From WLJO01 sp945889085 (GTDB lineage: Bacteria; Actinomycetota; Acidimicrobiia; Acidimicrobiales; Ilumatobacteraceae), in contig CAMDBM010000005.1 in NCBI GenBank assembly GCA_945889085.1, positions 14,661-78,660 on the forward strand: a stretch of DNA of 64,000 nt, written 5' to 3'. The notes under the pieces are model-generated. The model did no database searches. It was not told the DNA's origin and saw nothing but the letters and a program-made list of their open reading frames with translations. Shown here one piece after another: positions 57,923-64,000 of this stretch (its first letter is position 1; the number at the start of each line of letters is the position of its first letter). A program made the translations under genes and the position numbers.

Positions 57923-60586
57923 TCAGTCGAAGGCGAAGTTCGACATGTGCACGGGGCGCAACCGTCTGCCGATGCTGCTGGACGCCCGGGCAATCGCGTA
58001 GGCGACGAACGGGATGGCGAGCAGCAGCACGATGGTGAGCCACGGGACAATCGGCCCCTCTGGCCGTTGCTCGCCCGACTGACTGGCGTGGATGACGACG
58101 ATCGACGGTACGAGCCCCACCGGGATGGCGAGCATCACGCCGAAGGCGCTGAGCACGAATGCCCGCAGGCCGCTGAGCGACGACAGCGTGCCGGGTTTCG
58201 CGCCGATGGCAACGAGCACGTCGCGCTCGTCCTTGCCCTCTGTGGCGCTCAGGGCGAGACCAATGGCAACGATGAGCAGTGTGATGACCAGCACGCCGAG
58301 TGCGATCGCTGCCTCGATGGTGCCGCTAGTGATGGCTGGTTGGAAGTATGAGTAAGAAATGTTGAGCGACGTGCCTGCGAAGTTTCGTCCGACGTCGCCG
58401 TACGACAGGAAACTGAGCTCAACGCGTTGTTCCTCACTGATTCGATGCGGCAACGTGTACTGCACGCCGACCTCGTGGATCGGCAGCCCGAGCGCTGCAG
58501 CCTTGGTCTCGGTGATGAGGAAACTGCCGAACCCGTAGTAGCGCAGGGCGTCCCGGTTGGTGGCGGCTTGGACAGTCACGTCACCCGAACGCGTGCGGAG
58601 CCTGAGGTTGAGCAGGTTCGCCCCCGGCTCCTGAATTTGTCCGTCGGCCCACTGACCCGGCTCGCCGATAGCGAGGATCCCGTTCTGGGTGAGGCTGGCG
58701 CGATCGTCGTCGCTCAGACCGATGAGTTTCAGTAGTTCGGTGGTAGCGACCCGGATCGCACCGGGCTCCTGGAGAACCAGGGCGTCTGTGACGGGGGGGG
58801 CCGACGGGTCGACGGGCGCGGCGTCAAAGGTCGCCCACCGCAAGGGAGCCTTCTTGGCGCTGCCGAGGATTTCCTCCACCTCACGTGCAGTCGCCGCATT
58901 CGGTTCAGCGAGCACGCAGGGTTCGGTGATCGAGGTCTGCTCCACGTCGGCACTCTGTGCTCCACCCGGTACCCGGTTCGGGCAACTATTCGCGGACAGG
59001 ATCACGACGTTGTCGGGTAGGAAGGCGTTCGTCGCACCGCTGTGTGCACGGTCTGTGATCAAGAATGTGGATGCGGCGATTCCCACAGCAGCGAACGCTG
59101 CGATGGAGGACACGACGGCGGCGGTACGAGGACGGGTGCGGGCGATGCTGCGTGCCGTAAGTCGAGCGGCACCCCGCAGGCGACGGGCGAGTGGACCGAA
59201 CACGCTCACGAGGGCGGGCGAAATGCAGCACATGCCGCCGAGGAGCAGCAGTGCACCGAGCGCACCGGAGATGAGGAACACACTCGACTCGCTGCCGCCG
59301 CTGCCGTTTCCGCCGGTGACGGCGAGGGTGGTGAGCAGTTCGAGGCCAACGCCGGCGGCGAAGGTCACGATGCCGATGGGCAGCAGACGGCGCGGTACGG
59401 ACGCGAGTGGGCGGCGCCCAGCGAGTGCATCGAGCACGGACACGCGGGTTGCCGAGCGCGCCGGCAGGTAGGCGGCAACGGTTGATGCGACCGTGGCGAT
59501 CACTGCGATGGCGATGAGCTGCCCAACGGGGATGCGCAGCCTCGCCACGTCTCGCCCGAGCACTGTCGCCAGTGTCGACCTGCTGAAACCGAACCCGAGG
59601 CCGAGCAGCACGGCGGACAGGGCGAGGCCAGTAGCGGCACTCCAGGCACCCTGCAGGGCGAGCGAGGTGCGCAGGAGCCGGCGCGGTGCGCCGTTGGCGG
59701 CCAGTTGTCCAATGGTGACGAGCTGTCGCAGCGCACTCGTGGCGAATGCGGCCGCGACGATGATGGACAGCACGGCGAAGCCCACGACGGCGAACACGCC
59801 GCCGAGCAGGAGAACCGGATCCGAGGTTGCTTCGGACTCGTTGCGCTCGGCGGTGTAAAGCTGTTCCGGCCTCGCGGCCAAGCCGGCCTCGACCACGCGT
59901 GTAACTCGGGAATGCGAGACGGGTTGCGGGGTGTCGACGAGCAGCAACGAGCGACCCGCGTTCTCGGGCAGTGTGAATGTGTTGCCGGGAAGGCCGACGA
60001 GACCCGTCCAGTCGTAGCTCGTCCGGTCCCGCACCACGCCGACCACGGTTCCAGAGAGTGCGGGGCGCGAGAGGGTGAGTGTGTCGCCAGGCTCGAGGTT
60101 CCACGAGTTGGCGAGCTTGGTGCTCACCACAACCTCGCCGACCGCTGCTGGCGCCCGCCCCGACCGCAGTTCATAGAGCGGCGCAATCTGCGGGTCCCGC
60201 AGATCTGCGGTGTGCACGAACAGGTTCTTGCTGCGCTGGCCGCGCTGCGCAGTTGTGCCCTGCACGCGAGCAGGAAGGCTCGAGTAGGAGAGCGGAGCGA
60301 CCTGCGTGCCATCGCCGAAGGCAGACCGTGCGGCCTTGAGCAGTGCGGCCGTGGGATCGCGGGGAGCTCCTTCGACGCTCGGGCCGCCCACATCCACGAC
60401 AAAGTCGGTGTAGCCGTAGTGGTCTCGGAATCGCTCTGTCGGAGAACGTTGGGCCGTCGCGACGATGATGGCCGCACCCCCGAGCGCGATGGTGGGCAGC
60501 GCCACCAGCAGCGCCACGAGCAGCGTGCGGCCGGGGCGACGGCGTACCTCGCGCCGTGCGAGCCGCGAGGCGAGGCCGAGCGACAT
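57923..60586 (-). CDS. FtsX-like ABC transporter permease
   Basis: An 887-residue permease of the MacB/FtsX (type VII) family. After a basic N terminus, helix 1 (RTLLVALLVALPTIALGGAA) is followed by an extracytoplasmic domain to about 230. Three more helices contain VLSIIVAAAFATSALRQL, where the cytoplasmic ATPase-contacting loop lies. The second half repeats the plan with helices near 430-560, an outer domain and a C-terminal trio (LGVLVITLLIVAIGLALSAT, AFGVMLAIPVGLVPSIVV, WLTIVLLLAIPFVAYAIA). Such permeases move substrates mechanically without passing them through the membrane. TGATG coupling to the ATPase stop fixes the start. Confidence 0.9.
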   Translation of the reverse strand: MSLGLASRLARREVRRRPGRTLLVALLVALPTIALGGAAIIVATAQRSPTERFRDHYGYTDFVVDVGGPSVEGAPRDPTAALLKAARSAFGDGTQVAPLSYSSLPARVQGTTAQRGQRSKNLFVHTADLRDPQIAPLYELRSGRAPAAVGEVVVSTKLANSWNLEPGDTLTLSRPALSGTVVGVVRDRTSYDWTGLVGLPGNTFTLPENAGRSLLLVDTPQPVSHSRVTRVVEAGLAARPEQLYTAERNESEATSDPVLLLGGVFAVVGFAVLSIIVAAAFATSALRQLVTIGQLAANGAPRRLLRTSLALQGAWSAATGLALSAVLLGLGFGFSRSTLATVLGRDVARLRIPVGQLIAIAVIATVASTVAAYLPARSATRVSVLDALAGRRPLASVPRRLLPIGIVTFAAGVGLELLTTLAVTGGNGSGGSESSVFLISGALGALLLLGGMCCISPALVSVFGPLARRLRGAARLTARSIARTRPRTAAVVSSIAAFAAVGIAASTFLITDRAHSGATNAFLPDNVVILSANSCPNRVPGGAQSADVEQTSITEPCVLAEPNAATAREVEEILGSAKKAPLRWATFDAAPVDPSAPPVTDALVLQEPGAIRVATTELLKLIGLSDDDRASLTQNGILAIGEPGQWADGQIQEPGANLLNLRLRTRSGDVTVQAATNRDALRYYGFGSFLITETKAAALGLPIHEVGVQYTLPHRISEEQRVELSFLSYGDVGRNFAGTSLNISYSYFQPAITSGTIEAAIALGVLVITLLIVAIGLALSATEGKDERDVLVAIGAKPGTLSSLSGLRAFVLSAFGVMLAIPVGLVPSIVVIHASQSGEQRPEGPIVPWLTIVLLLAIPFVAYAIARASSSIGRRLRPVHMSNFAFD

Positions 60587-61293
60587 CAGCGGGACTCGTC
60601 CACCACGTGGCCGTCGCGCAGGAAGATCACGCGGTCCGCCCACGAGGCAAAGCGCGGCTCGTGCGTTACGAGGATGATCGCCGTGCCGAACTTGGCGGGC
60701 AGGCCAGCGAGCAGTTCGATGACCTCGTCGCTGTTCACCGTGTCGAGCGAGCCGGTGGGTTCGTCGGCGAGGAGCAAGGAGCGCTGCGCCACGAGCGAGC
60801 GGGCGATGGCGATGCGCTGCTGCTGGCCGCCCGAGAACTCGGTGGGGTAGCGGTCTAGGTGGTGCGAGAGGCCCACACCCTGCAGGGCAGCGGTGGCCCG
60901 CTCTCGGGCCTCCCTGCGGCCGGTGTCGTCCAGTTCCAGCGGCAGCATCACGTTCTCCACGGCGGTGAGCGACGGGATGAGGTTGAGGCGCTGGAAGATG
61001 TAGCCCACCTCGCGTCGGCGCAGCGTTGCGAGGTCCGCGGGCGACATCTCCGAGACGTCCCGTCCGTTCACCAGCACTCGCCCGGCGGTCACCGGCTCGA
61101 GCCCGCCGGCGAGGTGCAGGAGCGTGCTCTTGCCGCAGCCGCTCGGGCCCATCACCGCTATGAACTCTCCGGGTGCCACACGCAGGTCCACGGACGTGAG
61201 TGCACGAGTCTCGGTGGTGCCGGAGCCGTAGCTCTTGACGACGTCCATGAACTCGAGGACGGGTGTGCCCGTCGAGGGGCTGTGCTCGCTCAT
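60586..61293 (-). CDS. LolD/MacB-type ABC transporter ATPase
   Basis: A 235-residue ATP-binding protein. Walker A is GPSGCGKST, Q-loop GYIFQRLNL, signature FSGGQQQRIAIARS, Walker B LLADEPTGSLD and switch His VTHEPRF. It belongs to the MacB/LolD/FtsE group, which pairs with FtsX-type permeases such as the product of the next gene. The ATG 61293 overlaps the PadR stop by ATGA and the permease ATG overlaps its own stop, so regulator, ATPase and permease form one operon. All motifs are intact, unlike the ABC protein at 41148. The in-frame ATG at 61320 lies inside PadR and is rejected. Confidence 0.95.
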   Translation of the reverse strand: MSEHSPSTGTPVLEFMDVVKSYGSGTTETRALTSVDLRVAPGEFIAVMGPSGCGKSTLLHLAGGLEPVTAGRVLVNGRDVSEMSPADLATLRRREVGYIFQRLNLIPSLTAVENVMLPLELDDTGRREARERATAALQGVGLSHHLDRYPTEFSGGQQQRIAIARSLVAQRSLLLADEPTGSLDTVNSDEVIELLAGLPAKFGTAIILVTHEPRFASWADRVIFLRDGHVVDESR

Positions 61294-61802
61294 GACGTTG
61301 CCTGCAGTCGTGCCTCGCACTGGTCCAGCCAGCGCAGGTCCGATTCCGCCCGCAGCATCAAGGCATCGTTGACGATCTGCGTGGCAAGCGAGTCCGTCAG
61401 CGGTCCCTCCTCACGCATTCTCCTGCGTCGCTGCTGCAGGAGCGAGGTGAGCACGGTGCGGTGCGCCTCGATCACCCGCAGTGCGTGGTCGCGACCACGG
61501 TCCAGTGCAGTGAGCACCTTCAGCATCAACTCATCGCGGGGCGGTGCCTCGTCGAGCGGTGCGGCCTCCCACCAGCGGGCGAGTTCCTGCTCGCCATTCT
61601 CCGTGAGCGAGTACACCTTGGACTCGCCGGAATCGTCCAGGGTCACCATCCCGTCCCGTTCCAGACGGTCGAGAGTGGTGTACACCTGGCCGACGTTGAG
61701 GCGCCACACGCCGCCCGTCGCCTGCTCGAAATCCGTCTTGATTTGATAGCCGTGGCGTGGTCCACCAGAGAGGACGGCCAACAACCCTTCGCGAACTGCC
61801 AT
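61290..61802 (-). CDS. PadR-family transcriptional regulator
   Basis: A 170-residue PadR-type repressor. Residues 1-75 form the winged helix (REGLLAVLSGGPRHGYQIKT, GQVYTTLDRLERDGMVTLD), with the conserved GP-HGY and the wing strand SKVYSLTENG. The C-terminal helix region (85-170) is the coiled-coil dimerisation arm typical of the Vir-type subfamily. It is the first gene of an operon with the ATPase and FtsX permease and likely senses a drug, lipid or envelope stress and represses its own operon. ATG 61802 is chosen because the -10 box ends eight bases upstream; the 12-residue longer reading would cover the promoter. Confidence 0.92.
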   Translation of the reverse strand: MAVREGLLAVLSGGPRHGYQIKTDFEQATGGVWRLNVGQVYTTLDRLERDGMVTLDDSGESKVYSLTENGEQELARWWEAAPLDEAPPRDELMLKVLTALDRGRDHALRVIEAHRTVLTSLLQQRRRRMREEGPLTDSLATQIVNDALMLRAESDLRWLDQCEARLQATS

Positions 61803-61838
61803 AGTTACTGAGTATACATACTCGGTAACTACCGTCAA
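61802..61838 (-). promoter_or_regulatory. PadR promoter and palindromic operator
   Basis: On the minus strand TTGACG (61838-61833) and TATACT (61816-61811) are 16 bases apart. A 30-base palindrome at 61802-61831 has half-sites TAGTTACYGAGTAT that differ only at position 8, with AC at the centre. It covers the -10 box, the spacer and the predicted start site, and abuts the ATG. Repressor binding here would block transcription. Confidence 0.75.
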
Positions 61839-61859
61839 GAGGGGTGCTTGCCGAGCGGG

Positions 61860-62234
61860 CTACGGCTCCATGACCACCCAGCCGCGGCGCTGCAGTTCGG
61901 CGGCCAGGACTTCGGACGGGAACCGCTGCAGCGTTTGCTGGGCCGCAGAGGTAGTGGTACTCGCCGGTCGGCGGGCGACCGGTGGGGCTGCGGGGGCTGC
62001 GGGCTCGTCAGCGGGCGCGGTGGCACCGTCACCCTGCTCAGTCGCGAACTCGAGCGCCGTGATGAATCCGTCGGCTTCGTCTTTCGTGAACTTGCCGCCG
62101 CCCTGACGCTGGTTGAAGCCCATCGGGCCGCGCGCATCACGGAAATCTGAATAGCCAGCGGCCTCGAGCAGTGCCAGCAACTGCTTGAGTTGCTTTGCCG
62201 ATGCGGGGGGACCCGACGGTTGTCCGAATGCCAT
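61860..62234 (-). CDS. Small conserved-looking actinobacterial protein
   Basis: A 124-residue soluble protein of unknown function. The N-terminal half, PPASAKQLKQLLALLEAAGY followed by DFRDARGPMGFNQRQ and KFTKDEADGFITALEFATEQ, reads like a compact helical DNA- or ligand-binding domain, and I recall similar short hypothetical proteins in Actinobacteria. An Ala/Pro-rich linker (75-95) leads to a short C-terminal helix-strand (LQRFPSEVLAAELQRRGWVV). CAGACT ends six bases before the ATG, similar to the leaderless boxes nearby. It lies upstream of the PadR operon on the same strand. Confidence 0.7.
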   Translation of the reverse strand: MAFGQPSGPPASAKQLKQLLALLEAAGYSDFRDARGPMGFNQRQGGGKFTKDEADGFITALEFATEQGDGATAPADEPAAPAAPPVARRPASTTTSAAQQTLQRFPSEVLAAELQRRGWVVMEP

Positions 62235-62302
62235 GGGTGCAGTCTGGCCGAGGGGTGTGGCGGGGTAGTGGACACCCGCCGATCAGGACGGACGACCAAG
62301 CG

Positions 62303-63469
62303 TCAGTGTGAGCGGGGAAGCCCGAGCACGTGTTCCGCCACGTAGGCGAGGATGAGTTCCTGGCTGATCGGTGCAATGCGGGGCAGCCGCGCCTCCCGGA
62401 AGTAGCGCTCCACGTGGTACTCGGTGGCGTAGCCGAAGCCACCGTGTGTCTGCACGGCGCGATCGGCCGCGAAGAAGCCGGCCTCTGCAGCGAGGTACTT
62501 CGCGAGGTTCGCTTCCTCACCACAGGGCTTGCCGTCGTCGATGAGCATGGCGGCCTCGCGCACCATGAGCGCAGCCGCACGAAGCTTGGCGTGTGCCTCG
62601 GCAAGGGGGAAAGCGATGCCCTGGTTCTTGCCGATCGGGCGGTCGAACACGACACGGTTGTTCGCATAGTCCACGGCGCGGCGCAGGGCCACCCGGCCCA
62701 TGCCGAGCGCCTCGGCGGCAACCAGGATGCGCTCGGCGTTCAGGCCGCCGAGGAGGTAGCGGAAACCCTTGCCCTCCTCGCCCACCCGGTCCTCGAGGGG
62801 AACCACGACATCGTCGTAGAAGGTCTCACACGACGCGACGGCGTTGCGGCCCATCTTCGGGATCGCCCGAGCCTCCACGCCGGGCGCATGACGATCTACG
62901 AGGAACAGCGTCATGCCGTCGGTGGGCTTGGCGCACTCCTCGAGCGGGGTGGTGCGGGTGAGCAACAGGATGCGGTCTGCCTCGAGAGCCTTGGATGTCC
63001 AGACCTTCCGGCCGTTGATCACGTACGTGTCGCCGTCACGTCGTGCGCGCGTGGAGATGCGAGTGGTGTCCGTGCCGGCGTTCGGCTCGGTGACGCCGAA
63101 GGCAACGTGCAGCGTGCCGTTCGCGACACCTGGCAAGAAGCGCTGCTTCATCTCCTCGGAGCCGTGCTCCACCACGGGGTGCATACCGAAGATCGACATG
63201 TGCACGGCCGATGCGCCGTTCATGCAGGCGCCAGATGCGGCGACCTCCTCGAGGATCGCTGCCGCGCAGCGAATGCCCATGCCGCCACCGCCGTACTGCT
63301 CGGGGATGGCGATGCCGACCCATCCGCCGGCGGCCATCGCCTTGTAGAAGTCCCACGGGAAGCGATGCTCTTCGTCGCAGGCTGCCCAGTAGTCGTCGTC
63401 GAAGTCCTTGCAGAGACGACGGATGGCCTCACGGACCAGTTCGATGTCCTCGTCAACAAATGCGTCCAC
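62303..63469 (-). CDS. Acyl-CoA dehydrogenase
   Basis: A 388-residue FAD enzyme. Motifs are FGVTEPNAGTDTTRI, YVINGRKVWTSKALEADRI, LNAERILVAAEALGMGRVAL and AVQTHGGFGYATEYHVERYF. The IYEGT catalytic motif is replaced by IAPISQELI, as in the enzyme at 21376, although the rest of the C-terminal region (GYATEYHVERYFREAR) is canonical. The substrate is unknown. The start is GTG 63469, with AGGAG five bases upstream (63475-63479). It is divergent from the partial dehydrogenase gene at 63600, which encodes a different subfamily. Confidence 0.9.
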   Translation of the reverse strand: MDAFVDEDIELVREAIRRLCKDFDDDYWAACDEEHRFPWDFYKAMAAGGWVGIAIPEQYGGGGMGIRCAAAILEEVAASGACMNGASAVHMSIFGMHPVVEHGSEEMKQRFLPGVANGTLHVAFGVTEPNAGTDTTRISTRARRDGDTYVINGRKVWTSKALEADRILLLTRTTPLEECAKPTDGMTLFLVDRHAPGVEARAIPKMGRNAVASCETFYDDVVVPLEDRVGEEGKGFRYLLGGLNAERILVAAEALGMGRVALRRAVDYANNRVVFDRPIGKNQGIAFPLAEAHAKLRAAALMVREAAMLIDDGKPCGEEANLAKYLAAEAGFFAADRAVQTHGGFGYATEYHVERYFREARLPRIAPISQELILAYVAEHVLGLPRSH

Positions 63470-63586
63470 GTCAACTCCTGGGCTCGGGCGGTCCGCTCCC
63501 CGAACCGCCTAAGCAACGGTACCCACAGGCACTGAGCGGGGGCCATTTCCGTCTGCCCGGATCGGATCTGCTGGTCCGTTGTTGCC

Positions 63587-63592
63587 TACAGT
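63587..63592 (+). promoter_or_regulatory. Leaderless -10 box TACAGT
   Basis: TACAGT ends seven bases before ATG 63600, the same box and spacing as at 21363-21368. Confidence 0.5.
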
Positions 63593-63599
63593 GACCTCG

Positions 63600-64000
63600 A
63601 TGGATGAATTGGCCGCACCGCCCGTGGAGGAGTTCGAGCGGGAGTGCTGGGACTTCCTCGAGGCCCGGTATCCCCGCCGGCGACAGGAGCGCAAGCGCTT
63701 CGCGTGGGGTGAGGGCTCCGACCGGGTGGCCGTGTTCGAGGAGGCCGACCGCGAGGCCGAAAATGTGGTCATCGCGAACGTGCGGGCGTGGCGACGTGCC
63801 CTGTGGGACAACGGACTCGGCTGGATTACCGGACCGGCGGAGCTGGGGGGTCGTGGCCTGCGCAAGGTGTACCAGCAGACCTTTGACGCGATCGTGCGCG
63901 ACTACGAGGTTCCCGGCAACGCGCCGTTGACGGTGTCGCTCGGCATGATCGCACCGACGATCCAGGCACACGCAGTACCGGAGGTTCGCAATCGGTACGT
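63600..64000 (+). CDS. Acyl-CoA dehydrogenase, N-terminal part (continues past window)
   Basis: An open frame of 133 codons without stop reaches the right edge. It reads VEEFERECWDFLEARYPRRR, then RRALWDNGLGWITGPAELGG and YEVPGNAPLTVSLGMIAPTI. This is the N-terminal helical domain of an acyl-CoA dehydrogenase of the actinobacterial FadE type that forms heteromeric, steroid- or branched-acid-degrading enzymes. The catalytic and FAD-contacting regions lie outside the window. The leaderless box TACAGT sets the start at ATG 63600. Confidence 0.8.
   Translation, partial: MDELAAPPVEEFERECWDFLEARYPRRRQERKRFAWGEGSDRVAVFEEADREAENVVIANVRAWRRALWDNGLGWITGPAELGGRGLRKVYQQTFDAIVRDYEVPGNAPLTVSLGMIAPTIQAHAVPEVRNRY

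Noticed and set aside
1..64000. CRISPR arrays, tRNA or rRNA genes, insertion sequences, integrases, riboswitches
   Set aside because: No regularly spaced repeats, cloverleaf-like intergenic sequence, transposase or recombinase motifs were found; most gaps are too short to hold them.

Overview
The window is GC-rich, gene-dense DNA (about 50 protein genes, most gaps under 150 bp) from an actinobacterium. No rRNA, tRNA, CRISPR array, transposase or phage gene was seen. Gene content (several acyl-CoA dehydrogenases, CaiB-type CoA-transferases, crotonases, two F420-type luciferase-like oxidoreductases, a carotenoid oxygenase, a PadR-controlled export system) together with GTG starts and leaderless promoters suggests Acidimicrobiia, perhaps a relative of Ilumatobacter. 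That placement is inference from gene content, not from a marker gene.

Layout. 1-3011: an edge-truncated GNAT gene, an acyl-CoA ligase, a secreted phospholipase A2 and an alpha/beta hydrolase. 3132-11020: a cell-envelope and export block with a secreted subtilase, two glycosyltransferases, an acyltransferase-3/SGNH fusion and a DUF1003 membrane protein. 11031-16323: a pirin, an amidohydrolase, a carotenoid oxygenase and a sulfatase. 16397-21356: a complete branched-chain-amino-acid-type ABC importer with a fused LivH-LivM permease. 21376-25124: acyl-CoA dehydrogenase, FMN reductase, crotonase and thiolase (beta-oxidation type). 25156-25677: a thioredoxin-fold lipoprotein whose first active-site Cys codon is an in-frame TGA, a candidate selenoprotein. 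25674-28016: two divergent AI-2E-family permeases. 28031-31508: a four-gene operon of CoA-transferase, DUF6285, kinase and crotonase that resembles the LvaA/LvaB hydroxyacyl-CoA kinase pair. 31560-33640: a soluble PhnD-like protein coupled to a TusA-like/ferritin-like diiron fusion. 33668-35407: an atypical FtsH protease. 35752-41137: alcohol dehydrogenase, crotonase, a subtilase with fibronectin repeats and a dienelactone hydrolase. 41148-46628: an ABC exporter-like protein with a motif-dead ATPase domain and a cyclic-nucleotide-binding tail, then a Baeyer-Villiger-type monooxygenase fused to an esterase. 46759-57880: an M23-like lipoprotein, FAH-family hydrolase, DUF4239 protein, CoA-transferase, two LLM oxidoreductases, fatty-acyl-CoA ligase, double-hotdog protein, esterase and a second acyltransferase. 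57923-61838: PadR, ABC ATPase and FtsX permease under a palindromic operator. 61860-64000: a small conserved-looking protein and two acyl-CoA dehydrogenases, the last cut by the window edge.

Together the genes describe an aerobic heterotroph that imports, activates and beta-oxidises lipids, ketones, branched or hydroxylated acids and possibly terpenoid or carotenoid fragments, with a protein-secreting, acylated and glycosylated envelope. A repeated regulatory layout was seen: a TANNNT box ending 6-8 bases before the start codon in about 20 genes, which predicts leaderless mRNAs and helps to fix start codons.
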